A program made the translations under genes and the position numbers. From Meiothermus sp. (GTDB lineage: Bacteria > Deinococcota > Deinococci > Deinococcales > Thermaceae): a stretch of DNA of 64,000 nt. Shown here piece by piece: positions 47,858 to 58,073 of the stretch. Under the pieces are notes generated by a model. The model saw only the letters and a list, made by a program, of their open reading frames with translations, searched no databases and was not told the DNA's origin. The stretch is from assembly GCF_025056915.1 (NCBI RefSeq), contig NZ_JANWVH010000001.1, positions 62,001 through 126,000 on the forward strand. The letters are read 5' to 3'. Each line of letters starts with the position of its first letter. Position 1 is the stretch's first letter.

Positions 47858-48637
47858 GTGATTCAGGCCGTTTTGTTCGACCTCGACGAGACCCTCATCC
47901 TCGATCATCCCGTCTCCTTGCACGCCCTGCAAAGCTGCGCCTTTTATGCGGCCTCCTGGTACAGCCTGGATATTTCACGCCTGATTCAGAGGGCCGAGGC
48001 CACGGCGGTGCGCCTGTGGAAGTCGTCTCCGGTTTACGACTACACCCAGCGCATCGGCCACAGCGCAGGGGAGGGGCTCTGGGCTCGCTACGAGGTACAG
48101 ACCCATCCTGCGCTGAAAACCCTGCACGACTGGGCCCCGGACTTTCGCATAGCGGTCTGGCGCGAGTCTTTGGAAGAACAGGGAATCCACGACGATGCGC
48201 TATGCGAAGCGCTGGCCCACCGCTATCTGGGCGAGCGGCGGTTGTACCCGCGCTATCCCGAGATTGATTCCCTCCTCAAGGCGCTCTCGAGGTACAAACT
48301 CGGCATTGTGACCAATGGCGTGCCCGACTTGCAGCGGGAGAAGCTCGAGGGCTTTGGCCTGCAAGATCGCTTTCAAGCCATCGTGGTCTCGGGCGAACTC
48401 GACATCGGCAAACCCCAGCGCGGCATCTTCGAGCACATCTGCAAGGAACTCGATGTGGAGCCTTCGGATTGTGTAATGGTGGGCGACAACCCCGAGCGGG
48501 ATGTGGCCGGGGCGGCGGGCGTGGGGATGAAATCGGTCTGGGTCGAGCGCGGCTTCAAGCCCAAAGACCCCCGCTACAAAGCCGACCTCGAGGTCGCCAA
48601 CCTGCTGGAGATGCTGCCCTGGCTGGCGACGTTGTGA
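47858..48637 (+). CDS. HAD-superfamily hydrolase
   Basis: VLFDLDETLILDHPVSL, GIVTNGVPDLQREKLEGFGL, CVMVGDNPERDVAGAAGVGMKSVWVERG; GTG start. Confidence 0.92.
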   Translation: MIQAVLFDLDETLILDHPVSLHALQSCAFYAASWYSLDISRLIQRAEATAVRLWKSSPVYDYTQRIGHSAGEGLWARYEVQTHPALKTLHDWAPDFRIAVWRESLEEQGIHDDALCEALAHRYLGERRLYPRYPEIDSLLKALSRYKLGIVTNGVPDLQREKLEGFGLQDRFQAIVVSGELDIGKPQRGIFEHICKELDVEPSDCVMVGDNPERDVAGAAGVGMKSVWVERGFKPKDPRYKADLEVANLLEMLPWLATL

Positions 48638-48659
48638 CCTGCGTTGAAGCCCATCGGCA

Positions 48660-48868
48660 TTCTATCTGCCACCGCACGGAAATTCTGCAAAGTGAACCGT
48701 GTGGCTGTTTTTGCCGGCTGTGTATTTCTCAGCGAAATCGAAGCGTGGGTGGACGATGAACAAACTGCACTCTGCCCATCCTGTGGTGCGGGGGCCACGC
48801 TGGGTCCTGCTTCGGGGATTGAATGGAGCAGGGACTTCCTGAGCCAGATGCGGGAGCGCTATTTCTAA
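48660..48868 (+). pseudogene. Frameshifted small CxxC-type cytoplasmic protein
   Basis: CHRTEILQSEPCGCFCRLC in one frame, FLSEIEAWVDDEQTALCPSCGAGATLGPASGIEWSRDFLSQMRERYF in the next. Confidence 0.6.
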
Positions 48869-49446
48869 CGCAGCGCCTTCAGGGCCAGTTTGATGAGTTC
48901 CTGGGTGCTGGCCTCGGGGTTTTTCTGGGCAATCTCGGTCACCACGCTCCTGACCTGGCTTTCGCGGAAACCCAGCGTGACCAGGGCCAGTTCGGCCTCC
49001 TGGGTGTGGGTGGTGCGGACGAGGGCCCCCCCTTCGCCCATCAGGTGGGCCGGCACCTTGCCCCGTAGCTCCAGGGCAATCCGCTCGGCCAGCTTCTTGC
49101 CGACCCCCTGGGCCGCGGTGAGCAAGCGCAAATCGCCCTCGGCCAGGGCGCGGGCTAGCAGGGCCGGGGTTTGCGAGGAAAGCAGATTGAGCGCCACCTT
49201 GGGCCCGACCCCCGAAACCGAGAGCAATAGCTCAAATAGTTCCAGACTGCGTTCGTCGGCAAAGCCAAAAAGCGAAAGGTCATCCTCACGAACGATGAGC
49301 TTGGTATGCAGGGTGGCCTCCTGCCCTTCGCTGAGCTGGGCCAGCGTAGAGGCTGGGCAACCGGCCTCCAGACCCACCCCCCCTACCAGCAAAACTGCGC
49401 TGCTCTGGCTTTTTTTGAGTACCGTTCCCTTCAGGTAGCGAACCAC
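48865..49446 (-). CDS. ruvA: Holliday junction branch migration protein RuvA
   Basis: MVRYLKGTVLKKSQSSAVLLVGGVGLE, LLSVSGVGPKVALNLL, TAAQGVGKKLAERIALEL. Confidence 0.95.
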   Translation of the reverse strand: MVRYLKGTVLKKSQSSAVLLVGGVGLEAGCPASTLAQLSEGQEATLHTKLIVREDDLSLFGFADERSLELFELLLSVSGVGPKVALNLLSSQTPALLARALAEGDLRLLTAAQGVGKKLAERIALELRGKVPAHLMGEGGALVRTTHTQEAELALVTLGFRESQVRSVVTEIAQKNPEASTQELIKLALKALR

Positions 49447-49455
49447 GCCGATAGT

Positions 49456-50226
49456 CTACTTTCCCTGGAAACGGGCGGGACGTTTTTCGTAGAAGGCCTG
49501 CACGCCTTCCCGGTGATCCTCGGTGCGGCCCGCCACCTCTTGCAGCAAAGCCTCGTACTCGAGCATCTCTTCCAGGGTGGCGCTGGCGCTCTTCCGCAGG
49601 GCCCGCTTGATCAGGCCGTAGGTCTTGGTGGGCCCCTGGGCCAGCTCCTGGGCCAGCTTGGAGACCTCCTCCGAGAAGGTCTCGCTGGCCACCACCCGGT
49701 TCACCAGGCCCAGGGCCAGGGCTTCCTCGGCCTTCAGGCGGGGTGAGAGCAGCGAAAGCTCGAGGGCTTTGGCGTAACCCAGCAGGCGGGGCAGGTGGTA
49801 GTTCATGCCTGCATCGGGGATCAGCCCAATCTTGCTGAAGCCGGTGGTCAGAACGGCATCGGCGGCGGCCACCCGCAGGTCGCAGGCCAGCGCCAGCGAA
49901 AGCCCGGCCCCCGCGGCGGCCCCGTGGATGGCCGCCAGCACAGGTTTTTCCAGATTGGCCAGGCCCTCCACCACCGAGCGGTAGTTGCGCAGATGGGCCT
50001 TGTAGGAAATTTGCTGGCCCTCGAACTCGCGCAAGTCCTGGCCGGAGCAAAAGCCACGGCCCGCGCCCCGCAGCACCACCACGCGCACCTCGGGCAGGGG
50101 GGCTTCCTTGGCCAGCACCCTGCTTAGCTCCTTGAGCATCTCGGTGGTCAGGGCGTTGATGGCCTCGGGTCGGTTCAGGGTGAGGGTCAGAATGCCTTCT
50201 TGAAGTTCCGTAAGCAAGACGCTCAT
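49456..50226 (-). CDS. Enoyl-CoA hydratase/isomerase family protein (PaaG-like)
   Basis: LTLNRPEAINALTTEML, GAGRGFCSGQDLREF, AAIHGAAAGAGLSLALACDLRVAAADA. Confidence 0.9.
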   Translation of the reverse strand: MSVLLTELQEGILTLTLNRPEAINALTTEMLKELSRVLAKEAPLPEVRVVVLRGAGRGFCSGQDLREFEGQQISYKAHLRNYRSVVEGLANLEKPVLAAIHGAAAGAGLSLALACDLRVAAADAVLTTGFSKIGLIPDAGMNYHLPRLLGYAKALELSLLSPRLKAEEALALGLVNRVVASETFSEEVSKLAQELAQGPTKTYGLIKRALRKSASATLEEMLEYEALLQEVAGRTEDHREGVQAFYEKRPARFQGK

Positions 50227-50242
50227 ACTGCCTCCGTGCGGG

Positions 50243-51013
50243 TTATCTGCCTTTCCACAGGGGTTTTCGCTTCTCCACAAAGGCCGTGGTGCCCTCGTGC
50301 TTGTCCTCGCTGCCAAAGGCAATCAGGAAGTTGCTGCGCTCGAGGCCCAGTCCGTGCTCCAGGCTCATATCCTGGGCCCGGCTGATGGCATCCTTGGCCA
50401 GTCGGGCGGCCAGGGGGGCGCGGCTGGCGATGTTCTGGGCGAGCTCGAGGGCCTCCTCGAGGTAAAGCTCCACCGGCACCACCCGGTTCACCAGCCCATG
50501 CTGCAAGGCTTCCCAGGCCGAGAGCACCCGTCCGGCCAGAATCACCTCCATGGCCAGGTATTTGCCCACCTGCCGGGTGAGGCGCTGGGTGCCCCCGCCG
50601 CCGGGGATGATGCCCAGGTTAATCTCGGGCTGGGCGAAGCGGGCGGTATCGGAGGCCACAATCAGGTCGCAGAGCATGGCCAGCTCGCACCCCCCACCGT
50701 AGGCGAACCCCGAAACGGCGGCAACCAGGGGCTTGCGAACTTTTCGCAGGACCTCGTACTGGTCGGCCCGCAGCCCCCGCAGCAGGTCGCTCAGGCTGGT
50801 CTGCTGAAACTCGACAATGTCGGCCCCGGCGGCAAAGGCCCGCTCGTTGCCGGTGATGACCATAGCGCCGATGGCCTCGTCCTGCTCGAAGGCCCCCACG
50901 GCCTGGGCCAGCTCGCGCAGGGTTGCGGTGTTGAGGGCGTTGAGTTGTTTGGGCCGGTTGAGCTTCACCAACCCCACCCGCCCGTGGGTTTCGACCAGAA
51001 TGTTCTCGTACAT
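50243..51013 (-). CDS. Enoyl-CoA hydratase
   Basis: VKLNRPKQLNALNTATL, GNERAFAAGADIVEFQ, KPLVAAVSGFAYGGGCELAMLCDLIVAS. Confidence 0.92.
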   Translation of the reverse strand: MYENILVETHGRVGLVKLNRPKQLNALNTATLRELAQAVGAFEQDEAIGAMVITGNERAFAAGADIVEFQQTSLSDLLRGLRADQYEVLRKVRKPLVAAVSGFAYGGGCELAMLCDLIVASDTARFAQPEINLGIIPGGGGTQRLTRQVGKYLAMEVILAGRVLSAWEALQHGLVNRVVPVELYLEEALELAQNIASRAPLAARLAKDAISRAQDMSLEHGLGLERSNFLIAFGSEDKHEGTTAFVEKRKPLWKGR

Positions 51014-51050
51014 AAGGCTCTTCGGGTTTTATACCAAATTTAGGCGTATA

Positions 51051-51098
51051 GCCAACTTTCCACGACTTTGAAGTGGAAGCAAGAGGTGGAAAGTTGGC
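51051..51098. promoter_or_regulatory. Long inverted repeat overlapping predicted enoyl-CoA hydratase promoter
   Basis: GCCAACTTTCCAC 51051-51063 / GTGGAAAGTTGGC 51086-51098, perfect 13-bp arms; minus-strand TTGGCT-N16-TATAAA just before the start. Confidence 0.55.
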
Positions 51099-51158
51099 CT
51101 CTAACCCCTGCTCCTTATCTCACTGCCAAACAGCATGTAAAGTCAGGCAAAAATGGCA

Positions 51159-51491
51159 TTACTTGAGCCGCTCTGCCGGAAACCGCTCGTTCTCCCAAAC
51201 GTCAATGAAGGCGGTGCCCGCCGCCAGTCGGGCGCTGTGGGGCACCCCGGCGGGGATGTGGTAGTAATCGCCTTTGCGGAAGACCTTTTTCTCCCCCCCG
51301 ATGATGAACTCGACCTCACCCTCCAGTACCACGCCCCACTGTCCCTCGTGGGCATGCTCGGGCACAAAGGTTTCCTCCTGCACCTGGGCAAACCCGGCCT
51401 GCCCCTTGTGCCCCGAGAGCACCGCCATATCCATACCGGGCCAGATTTCCACCTGCTTGAAGGCCTTGAACCACTCGGGAAAGACGCTCAT
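51159..51491 (-). CDS. Cupin domain protein
   Basis: HEGQWGVVLEGEVEFIIGGEKKVFRKGDYYHIPAGVPHSARL. Confidence 0.9.
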   Translation of the reverse strand: MSVFPEWFKAFKQVEIWPGMDMAVLSGHKGQAGFAQVQEETFVPEHAHEGQWGVVLEGEVEFIIGGEKKVFRKGDYYHIPAGVPHSARLAAGTAFIDVWENERFPAERLK

Positions 51492-51615
51492 GTTTTTGAC
51501 CTCGGTCTAAAGCTTATCGCCTGGGCCAGCCTCCCTACAACGGGTGGGTTTTGCATTGGGCATGGGCTCTGGTATTGGCGATTGGGTGCGGGCATGTTAG
51601 CATTCTGTGCGAGTT

Positions 51616-52842
51616 ATGGCGCTGATTGTCCAGAAATACGGTGGAACCAGCGTGGGCGACCTCGAGCGCATCCACAAAGTGGCCCAGCGCATCCACCACT
51701 ACCTCGAGAAAGGGCACCGCATCGCGGTGGTGGTCTCGGCCATGGGGCGCATGACCGACGAGCTAATTGCCCTGGCCAAGCGGGTGAACAAACGCCCCCC
51801 CCAACGCGAGCTCGACATGCTGACCACCATCGGCGAGCAGCAGTCGGTGGCGCTGCTCTCCATGCAACTCAACGCCATGGGCATCCCGGCGCGGGGCTTT
51901 ACCCAGCACCAGATTGGCATCACCACCGATGGGCGCTACGGCGATGCCCGCATTTTGCGCGTGGAGCCCACCCTCATCCAGCAATCGCTGGAACGGGGTG
52001 AGGTGGCGGTGGTGGCGGGCTTCATGGGCACCACCCCCGAAGGCGAACTCACCACGCTGGGGCGGGGCGGCTCCGACACCACGGCGGTGGCCCTGGCGGC
52101 GGCCCTGGGGGCCCAGGAGTGCGAGATTTTCACCGACACCGAAGGGGTTTACACCACCGACCCCCACGCCATCCCCGAGGCCCAGAAGCTGAACCGCATC
52201 GGCTACGACCAGATGCTCGAGATGGCCGCCCTGGGGGCGCGGGTGCTGCACCCGCGTTCGGTTTACTACGGCAAGCGCTACGGGGTAAAAATCCACGTGC
52301 GAAGCAGCTTTTCCTACAACCCTGGCACCATTGTGACGGAGGACGGCATGGAACTCGATCGCCCTGTGACGGGGGTAGCCCTCGACGATGAAATTGCCCA
52401 GATTGGCCTGGTCGGCATTCCCGACCGGCCCGGCATTGCAGCCCAGGTCTTTGAGGCCCTGGCCCGCAAAGGGGTGGCGGTGGACATGATTATTCAAGGG
52501 GTGCCCGGCCACGAAGCCAGCCGCACCCAGATGGCCTTTACGGTCAACCAGGACTTCGCCGAGGAGGCCCTGGAGGCCCTCGAGCCCGTGCTGGCTGAAA
52601 TCGGGGGCGAGGCCCAGCTCCGCCGCGACATCTGCAAAATTTCCATCGTGGGGGTGGCCCTGGCCTCGACCCCGGGCATCCCAGCCCGCATGTTCCAGGC
52701 GCTCTCGAGCGTGGGCGCCAACATAGACATGATTGCTACCAGCGAGGTGCGCATCTCGGCCATCATTCCCTTGCAGACCGCCGAAGCCGCCTTGCGGGCC
52801 GTCCACAGCGCTTTTGAGCTGGACAAGCCCGTTGCCGGCTAG
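51616..52842 (+). CDS. Aspartate kinase (ACT-domain containing)
   Basis: MALIVQKYGGTSVGDLERI, TLGRGGSDTTAVALAAALGA, FTDTEGVYTTDP, two ACT segments. Confidence 0.95.
   Translation: MALIVQKYGGTSVGDLERIHKVAQRIHHYLEKGHRIAVVVSAMGRMTDELIALAKRVNKRPPQRELDMLTTIGEQQSVALLSMQLNAMGIPARGFTQHQIGITTDGRYGDARILRVEPTLIQQSLERGEVAVVAGFMGTTPEGELTTLGRGGSDTTAVALAAALGAQECEIFTDTEGVYTTDPHAIPEAQKLNRIGYDQMLEMAALGARVLHPRSVYYGKRYGVKIHVRSSFSYNPGTIVTEDGMELDRPVTGVALDDEIAQIGLVGIPDRPGIAAQVFEALARKGVAVDMIIQGVPGHEASRTQMAFTVNQDFAEEALEALEPVLAEIGGEAQLRRDICKISIVGVALASTPGIPARMFQALSSVGANIDMIATSEVRISAIIPLQTAEAALRAVHSAFELDKPVAG
52348..52842 (+). CDS. Possible internal in-frame start for aspartokinase beta (regulatory) subunit
   Basis: GGAGG at 52338-52342, ATG at 52348 in frame with the full-length ORF, immediately before the ACT region. 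Confidence 0.55.
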   Translation: MELDRPVTGVALDDEIAQIGLVGIPDRPGIAAQVFEALARKGVAVDMIIQGVPGHEASRTQMAFTVNQDFAEEALEALEPVLAEIGGEAQLRRDICKISIVGVALASTPGIPARMFQALSSVGANIDMIATSEVRISAIIPLQTAEAALRAVHSAFELDKPVAG

Positions 52843-52904
52843 CTCGAGCCCGACTTGACGCCCGACTCCTTGTACCCCATGCTGGACGCAGCGCAAGGAG
52901 CCTT

Positions 52905-53420
52905 ATGAGCGAACCGCAGACATATTCGGGCAAGCAGTATCTGACCTGGCACGACATCACCAACCTGGTCTCGAGGCTGCTCGGCCAGGTCAACCCCAAC
53001 GATTTCGACTGCATTCTGGCCGTCACTAGGGGCGGTATGATTCCGGCCTGTTTGGTCTCGGAGGCCACCGACCAGCGCAACATTCTGACCGCAGCGGTGA
53101 TGTTTTACACCGATGTGGGCGAGACCATCAAAGACCCGGTTTTTTTGCAGTTCCCCTCCGACCACCTGCTCTACGGCAAGCGCGTCCTGATTGTGGACGA
53201 TGTCTGGGACTCAGGCAAAACCGCGGTGGCCGTGCGGGAGCGTATCAAGATGGCCGGTGGCCACCCGCAGGTGGCGGTTTTGCACTACAAACCCAGCAAA
53301 AGCCAGTTCCCAGGCGATGCCCCCGACTACTACGCCGCCGAGACCGACGCCTGGATTGTGTATCCCTGGGATCCGGCGCAGGGGTGGACCGCGCCGGGGC
53401 AGGGAACAGGCCGGGCCTGA
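52905..53420 (+). CDS. Phosphoribosyltransferase
   Basis: FDCILAVTRGGMIPACLVSEA; PRPP-binding VLIVDDVWDSGKTA. Confidence 0.88.
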   Translation: MSEPQTYSGKQYLTWHDITNLVSRLLGQVNPNDFDCILAVTRGGMIPACLVSEATDQRNILTAAVMFYTDVGETIKDPVFLQFPSDHLLYGKRVLIVDDVWDSGKTAVAVRERIKMAGGHPQVAVLHYKPSKSQFPGDAPDYYAAETDAWIVYPWDPAQGWTAPGQGTGRA

Positions 53421-53589
53421 GGATGGCCCAGGTTCAGATTTGATGCACGCTGCTCAAGGTTCAGGGCGCACCGCCGGGCGCCCTCACCGGTTTATGCCAG
53501 CTTTGCTTGAACACTTTGCATACCCTACTACCCACTCCCATCTTGTGGTTCCTTCAAAGTTGCTTGTGCGCCCGGATGCATCGTCTTAT

Positions 53590-53832
53590 AGATACCCAAT
53601 ACCCTCGCACAGATTCCAAAGAGTTGTAGACCTTAAGTCCCTCCTGACCGCTTCGGGCTGGTTGGGGAGGGTATCGGACAAGCCCCCCAAGCTGCTGGTT
53701 GCGTGGAGGGCCAGGTCAGCAACCCCACCTGGCCTCCCCTACGTGGTAGGGGAGGAACCGTGCGAGTTCAGGCCAGGATTATTCGCACACCGTGCAGGTG
53801 TGACTGTACGGGCTTTTATGCGACTCAGTAGC
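53590..53832 (+). repeat. Family 2 structured intergenic repeat, copy 2 (longest)
   Basis: GATACCC...CGCACAGATTCCAAAGAG...GGTTGGGGAGGGTATCGGACAAG...GGTTGCGTGGAGGGCCAGGT...ACCTGGCCTCCCCTACGTGGTAGGGGAGG...CACCGTGCAGGTGTGACTGTACGGGCTTTTATGCGACTCAG. Confidence 0.85.
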
Positions 53833-53860
53833 AAAGCTGGTATTGCTTGGGTCATTAGCC

Positions 53861-54850
<990 letters not shown>

Positions 54851-55008
54851 CCTCGAGACTCCTTTCGTTGGGCTTCAGCCCTTTTCTACCGTTCACGATG
54901 ATAACGTGCCGGAAGCCGAATGTCGAAGGACAAAGGTCGGGGGTAGTTACACCAGGGCATGGGCCAGGGCCGCGCCACCCTAGACCCCCGGCGCTTGACT
55001 GACGTAGC

Positions 55009-56751
55009 ATGACGCATATGACGGTCAGCCGCTATTACGATGTCAAGCGAGATGAGCGAGGCAAGCGCTATCTGGAGCCATTCGTCCAGGGTTCATTGCT
55101 GTTGGGGCTCCCTCTTTTGAACAAGGGAACCGCATTTACCCACGAGGAGCGCAAAGCCCTGAAGCTCGAGGGCCTCCTCCCCCCGCATGTGACCACCCTC
55201 GAGGAGCAAAAGCAACGCAACTACCGGCGCTACCGCCTGATTGAGAACGATCTGGAAAAGCACATCTTTCTGCGCAACCTGCAAGACCGCAACGAGGTGC
55301 TCTTTTTTGCCCTCTTTGTCGATCACATGAGCGAGATGCTGCCCATCCTCTACACCCCCACGGTGGGGGAGGCGGTCAAGCAGTTCTCCCACATCTACCG
55401 TTTTCCCAGGGGTTTTACGGCCTCTACGGACAACATCCACGAAATTGACGAAGCCCTGGCCAACGTGCCCCTCAACGACGTGCGCCTGGCCGTGGCCACC
55501 GACTCCTCGGCCATCCTGGGCATCGGCGACCAGGGCTTTGGCGGTATGGCCATCTCCATCGGCAAGCTGGCTATTTACACCGCCGCCGGTGGGCTGGGCC
55601 CGGACAAAGCCCTGCCCGTCGAGCTGGACGTGGGCACCAACCGGGCCGACCTGATCAACGACCCCCTCTATCTGGGGGTGCGCCATCGGCGGCTTTCCGG
55701 GGAAGAATACTACGCCTTTATGGACCGTTTTGTGGAAGCCTTCCGCAAGCGCTACCCCAACGCGGTCATACAGTGGGAGGACTTCGGCAAGGATACCGCT
55801 TTTACGGTGCTCGAGCGCTACCGCAAGGTGCTCCCTTCCTTCAACGACGACATCCAGGGCACCGGCGCGGTGACCCTGGCCGGGGTCTTGTCGGCTTGCC
55901 GGATTAAGGGCCAGAACCTCTCCGACCAACGCATCGTGGTCTATGGGGCCGGGGCGGGGGGGGTAGGGGTTGCCCAGGCCATTCTGGATGGCTTGATGCG
56001 GGAGGGCCTCGGTGAGCAGGAGGCCCTGGAGCGTCTTTTTGTACTCGACTCCAAGGGTCTGCTGCTCAGCAACCGCAGCATGGAAGACTACAAGAAAAAA
56101 TTTGCCAAGGACCCGGCCCTGGTTCAGGATTGGCAGTTTACCGGTGAGGCCCCCAACCTGTACGAAACCATCGTAAATGTGGGGGCCACCGTTTTGTTGG
56201 GCCTGTCGGGGCAGCCGGGTTCGTTTACCGCTCCCATCGTGCAGGCGGTGCAGGCCCACACCGAGCGGCCCATCATCTTTCCGCTGTCCAACCCCACCAG
56301 TTCGTCGGAAGCCATTCCGGAAGACATCCTGCGCTGGACCCAGGGCAGGGCCCTGGTGGCGGCAGGCAGCCCTTTCGCGCCGGTGGAGTTGAATGGCCAG
56401 ACCTATCCCATCGGGCAGGGCAACAATGCCTTTGTATTTCCGGGCCTGGGTTTTGGCACGGTGCTCTCCAAGGCGCGGGTAGTCTCGGATGCGATGGTGC
56501 TGGAAGCGGCCTATGCCCTCTACGACTACACCAGCAAACACCACCCCGACCGGGTATATCCGCCGACCTCGGAGTTGCGCGAGGTGAGCCAGTACGTGGC
56601 CTCGAGGGTGATTCGCCAGGCCATTCGAGAAGGCCTGGCCCGCGAGGAGCGACTGGCGGGGTTGAACATGGAGGCCATTCAGGCCTATGTGGCCGAGCGG
56701 TTCTGGCAGCCCAGGTATCTGCCGTACAAGCTGGCCAGGAACGACGAATAG
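55009..56751 (+). CDS. NAD-dependent malic enzyme
   Basis: [65 protein letters not shown]. Confidence 0.94.
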   Translation: MTHMTVSRYYDVKRDERGKRYLEPFVQGSLLLGLPLLNKGTAFTHEERKALKLEGLLPPHVTTLEEQKQRNYRRYRLIENDLEKHIFLRNLQDRNEVLFFALFVDHMSEMLPILYTPTVGEAVKQFSHIYRFPRGFTASTDNIHEIDEALANVPLNDVRLAVATDSSAILGIGDQGFGGMAISIGKLAIYTAAGGLGPDKALPVELDVGTNRADLINDPLYLGVRHRRLSGEEYYAFMDRFVEAFRKRYPNAVIQWEDFGKDTAFTVLERYRKVLPSFNDDIQGTGAVTLAGVLSACRIKGQNLSDQRIVVYGAGAGGVGVAQAILDGLMREGLGEQEALERLFVLDSKGLLLSNRSMEDYKKKFAKDPALVQDWQFTGEAPNLYETIVNVGATVLLGLSGQPGSFTAPIVQAVQAHTERPIIFPLSNPTSSSEAIPEDILRWTQGRALVAAGSPFAPVELNGQTYPIGQGNNAFVFPGLGFGTVLSKARVVSDAMVLEAAYALYDYTSKHHPDRVYPPTSELREVSQYVASRVIRQAIREGLAREERLAGLNMEAIQAYVAERFWQPRYLPYKLARNDE

Positions 56752-56989
56752 CCCATTGCGGAACTGCCTTTCCTCCCTTCACCACCCCGGCTCTTCTTGT
56801 TGCCCAACCCAGGTCAGAGCCCCGGCAACACTCCGACCGGGCGCCCTCTTTCGCGGAAGATGAATAGGGCCTGTCCCCCCATGGAGGGTTTTCCTGTTCG
56901 TGCTGTACAGCAATCGTTTGAACGCCGGCGGTCATCCGCATAGATTTTCGTATACTGTGAATGTCAAGGGCATTTAGCCCATTTTGTAT

Positions 56990-57712
56990 ATGGATAAAAA
57001 AGACCGCCCTGTGTACATCATTTCGGTTGCGGCCGAACTGGTGGATATGCACCCCCAGACCCTGCGCCTGTACGAACGCAAAGGCCTCATCCGGCCCAAG
57101 CGCTCGGGGGGCAAGACCCGCTTGTATTCCGAACGGGATGTCGAGAAACTGCGGGAAATTCGCCGACTGACCCAGGAACTCGGGGTCAACCTGGCCGGGG
57201 TGGAGGAGATCATGAAGCTGCGCGACGAGCTTTGGTCGCTCGAGCAGCGCTTTCGGGAGGAAGCCGAACGCCTCAAGGCAGAGCTGGGCGAAAAACTCGA
57301 GGCCCTCAAAACACCCCCTGCCCTGCCCGCCCCCGGCGAGAGCAAAAAGACCATCAGCGAGAAGGAGCGCCCGGTCTACATAATCTCGGTGGCTGCCGAG
57401 CTGGTCGGTATGCACCCCCAGACCCTGCGCCTGTACGAGCGGGAGGGCCTGGTCGCCCCCAGCCGCACCTCCGGCAAGACCCGCCTTTACTCCGAGCGCG
57501 ACGTGGAAAAGCTGAGGGAGATTCGCCGCCTGACCCAGGAGTTGGGCGTGAACCTGGCCGGAGTCGAGGAGATTATCCGCCTGCGCGACGAACTCGACAT
57601 CCAGCAAAACCGGCTCGAGTCCGAAATTGCCCGCCTGCGCCTGGCCCTTTTGCGCGAACTGACGCCAGAAAAAAGCGAGCCGCAAAAGAAAGCGAAAACC
57701 ACAGCAGGGTAG
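56990..57712 (+). CDS. MerR/HspR-like regulator with two tandem DNA-binding modules
   Basis: [76 protein letters not shown], then the same module again with about 9 differences. Confidence 0.92.
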   Translation: MDKKDRPVYIISVAAELVDMHPQTLRLYERKGLIRPKRSGGKTRLYSERDVEKLREIRRLTQELGVNLAGVEEIMKLRDELWSLEQRFREEAERLKAELGEKLEALKTPPALPAPGESKKTISEKERPVYIISVAAELVGMHPQTLRLYEREGLVAPSRTSGKTRLYSERDVEKLREIRRLTQELGVNLAGVEEIIRLRDELDIQQNRLESEIARLRLALLRELTPEKSEPQKKAKTTAG

Positions 57713-57803
57713 CCGACAGCGCAGAGCCGAAGGCCGAAAGCTACACCCACTTTGCTCAAGCATTTCGTACGTACGGGGGCTGGCAACGTAACTGCAAGGT
57801 CGT

Positions 57804-57936
57804 AAAGATACCCACCCACGCTCACAGATTCCAAAGTGTGATAGCCCTCGAGCCTACGACGAGTTGGGGAGGGTATCAGGCAAAGTGCTCAATCTGCTGG
57901 TTGCGTGGAGGGCCAGGCCAGCCAACCCACCTGGCC
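57804..57936 (+). repeat. Family 2 structured intergenic repeat, copy 3 (left part)
   Basis: AAAGATACCCACCCACGCTCACAGATTCCAAAGTGTGATAGCCCTCGAG...AGTTGGGGAGGGTATCAGGCAAAG...GGTTGCGTGGAGGGCCAGGCCAGCCAACCCACCTGGCC. Confidence 0.8.
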
Positions 57937-58073
57937 GAAAATCAGTGTGGTTTAGGCTTGCACCAACAAACATCGCGGTAGGGCGGGTGCTGGAGACCCA
58001 CCCCAACCCCCGACCACCCACTGTCAACTTGTCCTGAACGTTGCTTGCGCGCCCAAAGCGGGCATGACCGGGC

